Of a DNA stretch of 64,000 nucleotides, positions 8,855-17,243 are shown piece after piece. Every line of letters begins with the position of its first letter. Positions within the stretch are counted from its first letter, which is position 1. The notes beneath the pieces were generated by a model. That model searched no databases and had not been told where the DNA came from. It was given only the letters and a program-made list of their open reading frames with translations. Source of the DNA: Chachezhania sediminis (GTDB lineage: Bacteria; Pseudomonadota; Alphaproteobacteria; Rhodobacterales; Rhodobacteraceae); contig NZ_VOPH01000006.1 in the NCBI RefSeq assembly GCF_009765275.1, positions 62,001 to 126,000 of the forward strand, in the 5' to 3' direction. Position numbers and translations under genes: made by a program.

Positions 8855-10401
8855 GCGGCGAGTGCCCCTCCGGCGGCGAGTGTCATGATGTTGGGTTCGG
8901 TCACCTGGTCGCCGGTCAGTTCGCCCACCACCCGTCCGGCGGCGAAGACAAAGACCCGGTCGCAGACCAGCGCGTATTCTTCCAGTTCGGTCGAGGCGAA
9001 GACGATGCCCTTGCCCTCGCGGGCCAACTCGTCGATCAGGTCGTAGATTTCCTTCTTGGCGCCCACGTCGACCGCCGCGGTGGGCGAGTTCAGAAGGAAG
9101 ATCCGCGCGCCGGTGGTCAACCACCGGCCCAGCACGACCTTCTGCTGGTTGCCCCCGGACAGAGAGTCGATGGACGCCCCGATCCCGGCCATACGCACGC
9201 GCATCTTGGCGGTGACCTCCTCGGCCGCCGCATCCTCGCGGCCCCGGTGGATCAGCCGCAGGACCGGTTCCCGCAGGTAATTCGCAAGACTGGGCAGGGT
9301 CACGTTGGCCCGCACGCTGTCGGCGTGAAAGATCGCCTCGGCCAGCCGGTTCTTCGGCACGTTGGCGATCCCCGCCGCGATGGCATCGGCCGGATCGCGC
9401 AACGGCACGGGTCGCCCCTCGACCTCGATCCCGCCGCCGGTCGGGCGGTTCCGGCCGAACAGCAAGTTCATCGTCTCGTCCGCGCCCGATCCGGGCAGGC
9501 CGGCCAGCCCCACGATTTCACCCGGGGCCAGGTCGAAGGAGATGCCGCGCGCCCGCTGGCCCGACAGGTCCCGCACCTTCATCAGGGTCCCGGTGCGCGC
9601 ATGGCTGGTGCCCCGGCGTTCGGCCAGCGAACCGCCACGGCCCACGATAGCCTCGACAATGCCGGAATGGGTCATGTCCGCCCGTTCGAAGGTGCCCGCA
9701 TGGCGACCGTCCCTCAGGACGGTGGCGCGGTCGGCGATCTCGAACACCTCGGACAGGCGGTGGCTGATGTGCAGGAACGAATGCCCCCTGGTCGCCAGGG
9801 CGCGCATCTGTTCGAAAAGCCGTTCCACCTCGTGCGGCAGAAGCGCGTTCGTCGGTTCGTCCAGGATGACGATCCGCGCATCCGCCGATACGGCCCGCGC
9901 GATGGAAATCATCGCGTGCTGTTCCGGCCGCAGGTCCCCCACGATCGCCGTGGTCGGCACGTCCAGTGCGACGCGGTCCAGTACCTCGCGCGCACGGCGG
10001 TGGACCTTGCGCCAGTGAAGCAGACCAGCCCGGCGGGGTAGCCTTTCGCCCAGGTGCAGGTTCTCGGCCACGCTGAGTGTCGGCACCAGGTTCATGTGCT
10101 GGTGCACCACGGCGATGCCGGCGGCCGCGGCATCGGCGGGCGACGTCATGGTGACAGGCCGCCCGTCGATCAGGATCTCGCCGCCGGTCGGCGCATAGGC
10201 GCCGCAGACGCATTTGATCAGGGTGGACTTGCCGGCGCCGTTCTCGCCCAGAAGCGCGTGGATCTCTCCCGGGCGGACGCCGAAGGATACGGCGTCCAGC
10301 GCCAGCGTTCCGGGGAATTGCTTGGTCAGACCGCGGATCGTCAGCACCTCTCCCGAAGGATCGGAGGCGCCGGTCGCGGCCGGGTGATCTGTCGATGTCA
10401 T
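8851..10401 (-). CDS. ABC transporter ATP-binding protein with two ABC domains (RbsA/MglA type)
   Basis: Fused double ATPase of 516 residues that powers the adjacent permease. The N-terminal domain has Walker A GENGAGKST, an unusual signature region (DLRPEQHAMISIARA) and Walker B IVILDEPTNAL. The C-terminal domain has a degenerate Walker A (GLAGLPGSGADE) but an intact signature SLSGGNQQKVVLGRWL, as is normal for CUT2 ATPases. The gene starts at ATG 10401, 56 bases after the binding-protein stop, with a strong hairpin in between, and overlaps the permease by four bases. Confidence 0.95.
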   Translation of the reverse strand: MTSTDHPAATGASDPSGEVLTIRGLTKQFPGTLALDAVSFGVRPGEIHALLGENGAGKSTLIKCVCGAYAPTGGEILIDGRPVTMTSPADAAAAGIAVVHQHMNLVPTLSVAENLHLGERLPRRAGLLHWRKVHRRAREVLDRVALDVPTTAIVGDLRPEQHAMISIARAVSADARIVILDEPTNALLPHEVERLFEQMRALATRGHSFLHISHRLSEVFEIADRATVLRDGRHAGTFERADMTHSGIVEAIVGRGGSLAERRGTSHARTGTLMKVRDLSGQRARGISFDLAPGEIVGLAGLPGSGADETMNLLFGRNRPTGGGIEVEGRPVPLRDPADAIAAGIANVPKNRLAEAIFHADSVRANVTLPSLANYLREPVLRLIHRGREDAAAEEVTAKMRVRMAGIGASIDSLSGGNQQKVVLGRWLTTGARIFLLNSPTAAVDVGAKKEIYDLIDELAREGKGIVFASTELEEYALVCDRVFVFAAGRVVGELTGDQVTEPNIMTLAAGGALAA

Positions 10402-10424
10402 GGGGTCCGTCCCGCGGAAGGGGG

Positions 10425-10445
10425 TCCGGGCGCAGGGCGCCCGGA
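10425..10445 (-). other. Intergenic hairpin between binding-protein and ATPase genes
   Basis: Perfect nine-base stem TCCGGGCGC / GCGCCCGGA with a three-base loop. It has no T run, so it is more likely a transcript-stabilising or attenuating structure that keeps the binding-protein mRNA in excess over the ATPase and permease, as is common in ABC operons. Confidence 0.5.
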
Positions 10446-10457
10446 AAGCTGGTTCAG

Positions 10458-11429
10458 TCAGTTCGTGCCGACGCCTTCGCCCGAGAAGAGCCCGCAGGTA
10501 TCGAAGTCCAGCGGCTGGCCCTTGGCCGGGGCGGTGGCCTCGGTCACCAGGCAGGGGCGCAGTGTCAGAAGCGACGAGGACGGCATCTTTCCATCCAGCG
10601 CATCGGCGATCACGTCAACGGCCACGACGCCCATCCGTTTCACATTATAGGCAACGGTCAGTTCGACCGGCCCGCCCTGGCGCACCAGCTCCAGCACTTC
10701 CGGGATGCCGTCCTGGCTGACGACGAAGACCTCGTCCGCCTTGCCCGCCTGCTCGATCGCGCGGGCCACCGGTGCGGCCAGTTCGTCCCAGCCGACCCAG
10801 ATCGCCTTCAGGTCGTCATTGGCCAGTAGCAGGTTCGTGGTCTGCGCATAGGCATCGTCGACCTGGCCCGGGACCTTGATCTCGATATTGGTAACCTCGA
10901 TGCCGGGGAAACCGACCATCACCGCCTCGAACCCGCGCTGGCGTTCGATCAGTGCCGGCAGGACGTTCCAGTTCAGCGCCGCGACATGGCCCGTACCCTG
11001 GATCCGGCCGGCCAGTTCCGTCGCCGCGATCACCCCGTCGGCGGTATTGTTCGACCCGATATCGGCCGTGATCCCCGGGACCAGACCCGAGAACGTGGAC
11101 ACGAAGGGAACCTCGTTTTCCTGAGCGTACCTGATGACGCCCGACATCTGGGTGTTGGCCGAAGCCACGTTCAGGATCGCGTCGAAGCCCCGGTCGATGA
11201 AGGCCATGGCCGCGTTGTTCGTCGCCACCTGGTCGCCCTGGCCGTCGAACAGCTCGACCTCCCAGCCAAGGTCCTTGGCCCGTGCGATGCCGCTGTCGGC
11301 CTGCAGCTGGATCGAGGGCGAGTTGTAGTTCACCGCCACGACGCCCAGCTTTACGTCCCCGGCCGCGGCCGCGGTCGCCAAGGCACCCAAGACGACGGCC
11401 CCGGCGAGCCTGGTCATGTAATTGATCAT
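10458..11429 (-). CDS. Periplasmic sugar-type substrate-binding protein
   Basis: Secreted binding protein of 323 residues for the ABC transporter downstream. The N-terminus MINYMTRLAGAVVLGALATA is a Sec signal peptide ending at an AAAAG cleavage region. The mature part has the two-lobed Peripla_BP_4 pattern (VKLGVVAVNYNSPSIQ, DRGFDAILNVASANTQ, DIGSNNTADGVIAATEL, IWVGWDELAAPVARAI). The start is ATG 11429, with GGGAGGAC upstream; the open frame continues to 11540 but that part lacks a signal peptide. It is the first gene of the operon, 140 bases from the palindrome at 11568. The ligand is unknown. Two cysteines near the C-terminus (RPCLVTE, DTCGLF) could form a disulfide. Confidence 0.92.
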   Translation of the reverse strand: MINYMTRLAGAVVLGALATAAAAGDVKLGVVAVNYNSPSIQLQADSGIARAKDLGWEVELFDGQGDQVATNNAAMAFIDRGFDAILNVASANTQMSGVIRYAQENEVPFVSTFSGLVPGITADIGSNNTADGVIAATELAGRIQGTGHVAALNWNVLPALIERQRGFEAVMVGFPGIEVTNIEIKVPGQVDDAYAQTTNLLLANDDLKAIWVGWDELAAPVARAIEQAGKADEVFVVSQDGIPEVLELVRQGGPVELTVAYNVKRMGVVAVDVIADALDGKMPSSSLLTLRPCLVTEATAPAKGQPLDFDTCGLFSGEGVGTN

Positions 11430-11567
11430 TTTGTCCTCCCTGTGCGCCCCTCGAGGCGCATCGTGTCGCCCTGCGGTGGCCGGGCTCCCCACCCTTGGCC
11501 GCCTGGGGTCGATGGGGGCGAGCCTAGCCATGAAGCTCAATGTTGGTCAACGTTTTTGCAGTACAAG

Positions 11568-11580
11568 ATTGTCAAACAAT
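11568..11580. promoter_or_regulatory. Candidate FadR/GntR operator in divergent promoter
   Basis: Perfect 13-base palindrome ATTGTCAAACAAT, the same TTGT-N3-ACAA form as the site at 3262. An imperfect relative (TTGCAGTACAA) lies at 11556. It sits between the divergent ABC binding-protein gene (ATG 11429) and the phosphatase gene (ATG 11657), so one site could control both transcripts. The FadR-type protein at 1441 is the best candidate; this is inferred from consensus and proximity. Confidence 0.6.
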
Positions 11581-11656
11581 ATTGGGAGACGTAAACTCGG
11601 CCCGTTCCACGTTCTGCCGTGGAGCGGAGAAATCTAACCATCAGCGGACCTTACCG

Positions 11657-12409
11657 ATGAGCCAGCCCCGCCGCCTTCCTTTCGAAGGAGCCATCAACTT
11701 TCGCGATCTGGGCGGATATCCCGCAGGTCCGGGCCGGCAGACGCGCTGGAGCCGGATCTATCGCAGCGATTCTCTGGCCGAGCTGACGGACCCGGACCTT
11801 GAGCGCCTGTCGGCTCTGGGTCTTTACGGTATTTGCGACTATCGCTTGCCCGGGGAGGCCGCGAAGAATCCCGACCGCCTGCCGGACGGCCACGGAATGC
11901 GGGTGACGAACCCCGGTTTCCTGCCGCGCGGCACCGAACGGATGCTGGACGGCATCGCCGCCGGAACGATGACCGCCGGCGCGATCCAGACCGAGGTCAT
12001 CGGCCACTATCGGCTTTTCGCGCAGGAGCACATCGCCGACTACATCCCCTTCTTCCGCATGCTGCTGGAGGCCGACGGGCGCCCGGTGCTGATCCATTGC
12101 ACGTCCGGTAAGGACCGGACCGGCTGGGGGTCCGCCCTGGCCCTGCTGGCCGCGGGCTGTGCCGACGGGACGGTGATCAGGGATTATGTCCTGACCGACA
12201 CCTATCGCCGCGACGTGGGCTTCATGTTTCCCGATGGCGTGGATGCCGGGGCGATGGACATGCTGACCAGTGCCCGCCCCATCTATATCGAGACGGCCCT
12301 GTCCGAACTGCGCCGACTGCACGGGACCGGCGACGGGTGGATGGATCTTCTGGGCCTGGACGGGTCCGAACGGGCACAGTTGCGCAATCTTCTCAGCGTC
12401 GCGGGGTGA
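11657..12409 (+). CDS. Tyrosine-phosphatase-like protein (Y_phosphatase3 family)
   Basis: Cysteine-dependent phosphatase of 250 residues. The signature HCTSGKDRTG matches HCX5R with the general arrangement of the atypical bacterial tyrosine/phosphoinositide phosphatases, and the family start NFRDLGGYP is present at about residue 15. No signal peptide is seen, so it should be cytoplasmic. I chose ATG 11657 because similarity begins there; the frame is open to 11540 and no strong ribosome binding site is visible. It is divergent from the ABC binding-protein gene and shares its candidate operator. It may dephosphorylate a phosphorylated form of the imported compound or a protein; the sequence cannot decide. 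Confidence 0.85.
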   Translation: MSQPRRLPFEGAINFRDLGGYPAGPGRQTRWSRIYRSDSLAELTDPDLERLSALGLYGICDYRLPGEAAKNPDRLPDGHGMRVTNPGFLPRGTERMLDGIAAGTMTAGAIQTEVIGHYRLFAQEHIADYIPFFRMLLEADGRPVLIHCTSGKDRTGWGSALALLAAGCADGTVIRDYVLTDTYRRDVGFMFPDGVDAGAMDMLTSARPIYIETALSELRRLHGTGDGWMDLLGLDGSERAQLRNLLSVAG

Positions 12410-12780
12410 CGTAGCGCGCCCCTCGCCCCCTCGCCCGCGCGGGCGGCCAGACCCGTTCGTCGCCGGGGGCTCTTCCCCCACCCGCCCGTTCCGGGCGGAC
12501 TCCCCCGGAGGTATTTTCGAAGAGAAGAAGCGGGCTCAACCGTCCCGGCGGTGGCCTGCAAGGCCCGCGACACAGGGGCGATGCCGGCCGTCTTGGCGTT
12601 GCGGTTTCACCCGGTGGGCATCCTGTCATTCGCCGCGCCGTCGAGGCCATTTCGCAGGACCTGCGCCATCCCGTGACCCTGCCACGGGAAGGCCTGCGGC
12701 AGGAGGAAGCGGCGGGCGAGTTCCGCTTCGAGTGAGGGCGAAACATGCACGGCCGTCGACCGGCCGCGCGCCCCTGACCC
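12410..12780. other. Convergent intergenic region, no recognised gene
   Basis: Stretch between the phosphatase and the convergent CoA ligase. It contains a GGAGGTATTTTCGAAG-like segment near 12508, and a similar one occurs near 21795. A short plus-strand frame ending at 12736 reads HPVIRRAVEAISQDLRHP; it has no start signal and I do not recognise it, so it may be a gene remnant or chance. Confidence 0.4.
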
Positions 12781-14391
12781 TTACACGGTGGTCCGGACCA
12801 GCGACTGCCGATCGATCTTGCCGGTGCCGGTCTTCGGCAGCTCGGCGACATAGATGAAGGTCCGCGGCGACTTGAACGGCGTCAGCTTCGCCTTGACGTA
12901 ATCGCGCAGCTTCAGCGTCTGCACATCGTCCCCGGCCACGCCCGCCATCAGGCTCACCACCGCCCGCAGCGCCATCCGCTTGTCCGGCAACTGATGCGCC
13001 AGCACCGCGCATTCGTGAACGTCGGGATGTTCGTTCAGGCAGCGTTCGACCTCCAGCGGCCAGACCCACTGGCCCGAGACCTTGATCAGGTCGTCCGCCC
13101 GCCCCTGGAAGTAATAGTATCCGTCCTTCTCGACGAAACGATCGCCGGTATAGATCCAGTCGTCGCGCATCGTCTCGGCAGTCTTGTCGGGGCGGTTCCA
13201 GTAGCTGGGGGCCGAAGAATGGCCGCGCACCAGCATCACGCCTTCCTCGCCCGGGCCCGCGGGCGCCCCTTCCGGCGTTTCCAGCCGGATCTCGTATCCC
13301 GGCACCCGGGCGCCCGCCGCGCCGGGGCGGTGATCGTCCAGCCGGTTCGACAGGTAGACATGCAGAAGCTCGGTCGAGCCCAGGCCTTCGGTCGGCCCGT
13401 GGCCGGCAAGGTCTTTCCACGAGGCATAGACGTCTTCCGACAGGATTTCGGCCGCGGACATCGACTGGCGCAGGGACGAGAGGTCGAATGTGCCCTGCTT
13501 CGCCCGCCGGACCAGCGCGGTGTAAAGCGTGGGCAACCCGTACAGCACCGTCGGCCGCCAGGTCTGGATCGCACCCAGCACGACGTCGGGCACCGGTTGC
13601 CCCGGCATCAGCAACGCAGTGGCCCCGACCGAGGCCGGGAAGACGATGGAATTGCCGAAACCGTAGGCGAAATAGGCCTTGGGCACGGAATAGCAGATAT
13701 CGTCGGCGCGCAGCTTCAGCACGTGGTTGCCAAAGCTTTGCTGGATATAGGCCACGTCGTGGTGCAGGTGGACGATCCCCTTGGGCCGCCCGGTGGAGCC
13801 CGAGGAATACATCCAGAAGGCCATGTCGTCGGGGCCGGTATCCGCGCAATCCAACGTGCCCGGCTGCCCGTCCAGGAAATCGGCCGCGGCAATGGCACCC
13901 TCGGCCGCGCCGTTGGCGACGATCACCTGCTCCAGCGCGGTGCCGGTCGTGGTCTCGGCCCCGAACAGTTCCATCAGGTCGGCGTCGGTCACCGCCAGCC
14001 GCGCGGCGCTGTCGGCCAGGAAATAGTTCAGGACATCCGGTCGGGTCTGGATGTTCAGCAGCACCGGCACGAACCCGGCCCGCACCGCCCCCCAGAAGGC
14101 CGCGGGAAAGGTTGGCGTGTCGTCCAGGAAGAAGGCGATCCGTTCGCCCCGGGCCAGCCCGAAGGCTGTGAAGGCATTGCCCCAGCGGGCCGCCTCGGCG
14201 ATCAGTTCTGCATAGGTCAGCTGGCCCAGCGGGCCGGTCACGGCGACCTTGTCGGGATTGCGGGCCAGATTCTGCCACAGGACCTGCGAACAGTTGGGAT
14301 GGTCGGCCTTGACGAAGCCGATCTCGTCGGCGCCGGGTGTGGTCGAGCCGACCGGATCTGCCAGGGCGCCGCTGGCCGTCTGGATCGTCAT
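12781..14391 (-). CDS. Benzoate-CoA ligase family enzyme
   Basis: AMP-forming acid:CoA ligase of 536 residues that activates an aromatic carboxylate. Motifs in order: phosphate loop YSSGSTGRPKGIVHLH, adenine-binding GSTELLHVYLSN, the YTGDRF motif and the C-terminal PKTGTGKIDRQSL containing the catalytic lysine. Overall it resembles benzoate/4-hydroxybenzoate-CoA ligases (BclA/BadA/HbaA). The start is ATG 14391; GGAGGAG lies about ten bases upstream and a TTG at 14412 would contain it. It is the last gene of a minus-strand cluster, after a flavin monooxygenase resembling salicylyl-CoA hydroxylase. That pairing suggests salicylate, anthranilate or a related acid as substrate. Confidence 0.9.
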   Translation of the reverse strand: MTIQTASGALADPVGSTTPGADEIGFVKADHPNCSQVLWQNLARNPDKVAVTGPLGQLTYAELIAEAARWGNAFTAFGLARGERIAFFLDDTPTFPAAFWGAVRAGFVPVLLNIQTRPDVLNYFLADSAARLAVTDADLMELFGAETTTGTALEQVIVANGAAEGAIAAADFLDGQPGTLDCADTGPDDMAFWMYSSGSTGRPKGIVHLHHDVAYIQQSFGNHVLKLRADDICYSVPKAYFAYGFGNSIVFPASVGATALLMPGQPVPDVVLGAIQTWRPTVLYGLPTLYTALVRRAKQGTFDLSSLRQSMSAAEILSEDVYASWKDLAGHGPTEGLGSTELLHVYLSNRLDDHRPGAAGARVPGYEIRLETPEGAPAGPGEEGVMLVRGHSSAPSYWNRPDKTAETMRDDWIYTGDRFVEKDGYYYFQGRADDLIKVSGQWVWPLEVERCLNEHPDVHECAVLAHQLPDKRMALRAVVSLMAGVAGDDVQTLKLRDYVKAKLTPFKSPRTFIYVAELPKTGTGKIDRQSLVRTTV

Positions 14392-14423
14392 GTGAGTTTC
14401 GTCTCCTCCCAAAGATCTGCGTC

Positions 14424-14445
14424 GGCGGACCTCCTCCGGTCCGCC
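14424..14445 (-). other. Hairpin between monooxygenase and CoA-ligase genes
   Basis: Perfect eight-base stem GGCGGACC / GGTCCGCC with a six-base loop, no T run. It lies between two genes that are otherwise arranged as one transcript, so it could be an attenuator, an RNA-stability element or a weak terminator. Confidence 0.4.
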
Positions 14446-14471
14446 TGCCCCGCCGGGTCTGCCGGGCCTTG

Positions 14472-15614
14472 TCAGCCCTGAGCGGTGCTCTGCGCCTCGT
14501 AATCGGCCGCGAATTTCGGCGCGATGGCGCGCAGCCGGTCCGGGGTCATCCGGCCTGACCGCATCAGGTAGTCATGGGCGAAATCCATCGGCGCCAGCCG
14601 CATCTTTTCGCCAAAGTTTTCGTACCACGTGGCCGATGTATTGGCCGCGTCCACGATCTTGCGCGCAATCGGCGGGCGGGCCGCGTCATAGGCCGCCAGC
14701 GCTTCGTCCACGTCGTCATACTGAAGCAGCGCATTGATCAGCGCGATCGCGTCCTCCAACGCCAGTCGCGTGCCCGACCCGATGGAGAAATGCGCGGTGT
14801 GGACCGCATCGCCCAGCAGCGCATAACGCCCGGCCACCCAGCTGTCGCACCAGAGCCGCGGGAACTGCCGCCACATCGACTTGTTCGTGACCAGTTCTGT
14901 GCCCTTCAGCACCTCGCCGAACAGCTGGCTGCACAGTTTCGCGCTTTCCAGCTCGTCCATCTGCCCGAAGCCCCAGGCCTTGTAGGTGGCGTCGTCGCAT
15001 TCGACGATGAAGGTGCTGAGGTTCGGCGCGAAGCGGTAGTGGTGCGCGTTCATCGGACCGTTTTCGGTCCGGATAAAGGTCTGGGTCAGCGTGTCGAAGG
15101 GGATGGTCGCGCCGAACCAGGCGAAGTGATTGTCGAAATATTCCAGCGTTGGCCGGAACCGGTCTTCGTAGGTCGCCCGCATCAGCGAATTCAGGCCGTC
15201 CGCGCCGATCACCAGGTCGGCCTGCAGGTCGTCCATGGACCGGACGACGGTGTCGAACCGGATCTCGACCCCCAGGGCCTGGGCGCGTTCGCGCAGAATC
15301 TCGATCAGTTCCAGGCGGCCGATGGCGGTAAAGCCCACACCGTCCAGGGTCACCTGTCCTTCGGGATGGTTCAGGGTCATGTCCTGCCAGCGTTCCATGT
15401 GCGGCACGATCAGGTCATGAGTTTCCGGATCGTCGGCCTTCAGGAAATCCAGCGCTCGGTCGGAAAAGACCACGCCGAAGCCAAAGGTTGCACCTTCGGG
15501 GTTCTGTTCCGTCACCCGCACCTTCACGTGCGGCAGCAACCGGCGGACGAGGATCGCGGTGTAAAGCCCCCCCGGGCCTCCGCCCAGAATCTCGATGGTG
15601 TTCAGCTTCGTCAT
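14472..15614 (-). CDS. FAD-dependent monooxygenase, salicylyl-CoA 5-hydroxylase-like
   Basis: Flavoprotein hydroxylase of 380 residues. It has the dinucleotide motif GGGPGGLYTAILV near the N-terminus, the DG motif LVIGADGLNS and the GD motif ALLGDAVHTAHFSIGSGTRLALEDA. The pattern matches salicylyl-CoA 5-hydroxylase (SdgC) and the N-terminal half of anthraniloyl-CoA (2-aminobenzoyl-CoA) monooxygenase/reductase. The C-terminal old-yellow-enzyme half of the latter is absent and no OYE gene follows, which favours simple hydroxylation of an aryl-CoA. The start is ATG 15614, preceded by GGGGGGAG. The next gene is an aryl-CoA ligase, which fits this role. The true substrate is not shown. Confidence 0.85.
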   Translation of the reverse strand: MTKLNTIEILGGGPGGLYTAILVRRLLPHVKVRVTEQNPEGATFGFGVVFSDRALDFLKADDPETHDLIVPHMERWQDMTLNHPEGQVTLDGVGFTAIGRLELIEILRERAQALGVEIRFDTVVRSMDDLQADLVIGADGLNSLMRATYEDRFRPTLEYFDNHFAWFGATIPFDTLTQTFIRTENGPMNAHHYRFAPNLSTFIVECDDATYKAWGFGQMDELESAKLCSQLFGEVLKGTELVTNKSMWRQFPRLWCDSWVAGRYALLGDAVHTAHFSIGSGTRLALEDAIALINALLQYDDVDEALAAYDAARPPIARKIVDAANTSATWYENFGEKMRLAPMDFAHDYLMRSGRMTPDRLRAIAPKFAADYEAQSTAQG

Positions 15615-16263
15615 GGCTCCCCCCAAGGCTTGCTGCAGGATCGTTTCCTACGCAATTCCGCCCCATCGTGCAATCGTTTTTATAATGGACAAATCTCGTA
15701 CAGCCGTTGCACCTTTGGACAGGGGCGCAAACCCCGCCGCCGTTCCAAGGGGAAGTGCCCGCGCCGCTTGCCAAACAGGGCCTTCGCGGACGGAATAGGG
15801 CCACCACCTGCGACAGCCGGCCTTGTATCCGGGGCTGTCCGGATCGCTTCGAGCCAGTAGTGCATCGCGAAACGGTCCATCGATGGCAGCGCTCGGACGC
15901 ACAGGCGGCCCAAGTGGGGGCCAAGGCCATCCCGATCTCGGACCTGGCCTGGGACCTTGCACGCCGGCACGGCGTCTGACCCGAACCGGGAATTCCCATT
16001 TCCAAGCTCTTCCCTGTCTACGGCCAGACGCCGTGATCACCGGATCCTCGGGCGGGACCAGCCACGGCATCAGGACGATCATGACACTGACAGGTGCGAC
16101 GCCTGAAGGCCCGCGATCAGCGGGACCGGGGGGCGCCAATCCGCTAACCCATGGACGGCCGGCTTGTCGGGCGCCGGGGCCCTGAAGGCACTTTTGGCTC
16201 TTGCAGGTGTCACCTTAGGCCGCGCCGGCACCCGGAACCGCCGTTTGATCCGTCAGTAACGGC
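15615..16263. other. 649-base region without a recognised gene
   Basis: Lies between the monooxygenase promoter side and the enoyl-CoA hydratase stop. Short frames on both strands (about 90 residues) are not similar to anything I know and lack ribosome binding sites. The AT-richer part at 15640-15690 probably holds the promoter of the monooxygenase/ligase pair. No confident terminator was found. Confidence 0.4.
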
Positions 16264-17028
16264 CTAACGGCCTTTCCAGACCGCCGCGCGTTTCTCGACG
16301 AAGGCGCGGGATCCTTCGGTGGCGTCCTCGGATGCCTCGATCTCGGGCCAGAGACGGTCGTTCATCGCCCATTCCGCCACCTCGTCCCCATCGTTGGCCA
16401 TTTTCGACAGCGAAAGCGAATGACGTAGCGACAGGGGAGCATTGGCGGCAATGGTGCCGGCCAGTTTCAGGGCCTCGTCTATAAGCGCATCGGCAGGGAC
16501 CACAGCATTGATCATGCCATGAGCCAGCGCGGTCGCGCAGGCGATAGGATCGCCGGTCAGCAGGATCTGGTTGGCCAGCACATGGGGCAGCCGCCGGGTC
16601 AGGCGGAAGGCACCGCCGGCGCCGGCGACCAGACCGCGCTTGGCCTCCGGCAGACCGAACAAGGTTCCTTCGGCAGCAATCACCATGTCACAGGCCAGCA
16701 TGATCTCCAGCCCGCCCGCCAGGGCCGCGCCATGAACGGCCGCGATCACGGGCTTGGTCCGTTCCGCGGCAACAAATCCGCCGAAACGGCCCTGCCCCCG
16801 CAGGATCTCCTCTGCCTCGCCGGAGGCGAAGGCGGCCAGGTCCATGCCCGCGCAGAAGACCTTGCCCCGCCCCGACAGGATGCCGACCCGCAGCTCGGGA
16901 TCGGCCTCGAATTCCGCCAGAACGGCCCGCATCTCGCGGGTCATCGCCCCGTCCATGGCATTACGCCGGTCGGGACGGTCCAGCGTGATCAGGGCAATGT
17001 TGCCCCGCTTCTCCAACACTACGGGCAT
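16264..17028 (-). CDS. Enoyl-CoA hydratase/isomerase (crotonase family)
   Basis: Crotonase-fold enzyme of 254 residues, adding water to or isomerising an enoyl-CoA. The oxyanion-hole segments GKVFCAGMDLAAF and HGAALAGGLEIMLACD are clear, and a candidate catalytic glutamate lies in GLPEAKRGLVAGAGG. Length is typical. It starts at ATG 17028, 215 bases after the FadB-like stop on the same strand, and precedes the monooxygenase/ligase pair by about 650 bases. It may take part in beta-oxidation of the same compound; crotonase subtype cannot be fixed by eye. Confidence 0.92.
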   Translation of the reverse strand: MPVVLEKRGNIALITLDRPDRRNAMDGAMTREMRAVLAEFEADPELRVGILSGRGKVFCAGMDLAAFASGEAEEILRGQGRFGGFVAAERTKPVIAAVHGAALAGGLEIMLACDMVIAAEGTLFGLPEAKRGLVAGAGGAFRLTRRLPHVLANQILLTGDPIACATALAHGMINAVVPADALIDEALKLAGTIAANAPLSLRHSLSLSKMANDGDEVAEWAMNDRLWPEIEASEDATEGSRAFVEKRAAVWKGR

Positions 17029-17199
17029 GTCCGGTACTCCCTTCCCGTTGACCTCGAAAAGCCCTGCTGCCGCTGATGAGCATGGTCACGTCAGGCACCG
17101 CCCTTGATCTTCACGTGACTGCGGCACCGACACGCCACGGGGATGCCCGGCAGGGAAACCGTCCCTGCCGAAGACGGGACCGCTAGGGCGATGGCGGCA

Positions 17200-17227
17200 T
17201 CGCTCATGCCGGATCGCTCATGCCGGA
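17200..17227. repeat. Two tandem copies of a 14-base unit
   Basis: The unit TCGCTCATGCCGGA is repeated twice without a gap just after the stop of the FadB-like gene. Probably a replication-slippage product. Confidence 0.8.
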
Positions 17228-17243
17228 TCCTGGTGTCCCTGCA

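Noticed and set aside
12595-12736. Short plus-strand frame reading HPVIRRAVEAISQDLRHP
   Set aside because: No start codon with a ribosome site and no family match; could be chance in GC-rich DNA, so only mentioned in the intergenic entry.
15680-15979. Overlapping frames of about 90-95 codons on both strands
   Set aside because: Neither shows a motif, start signal or plausible codon pattern.
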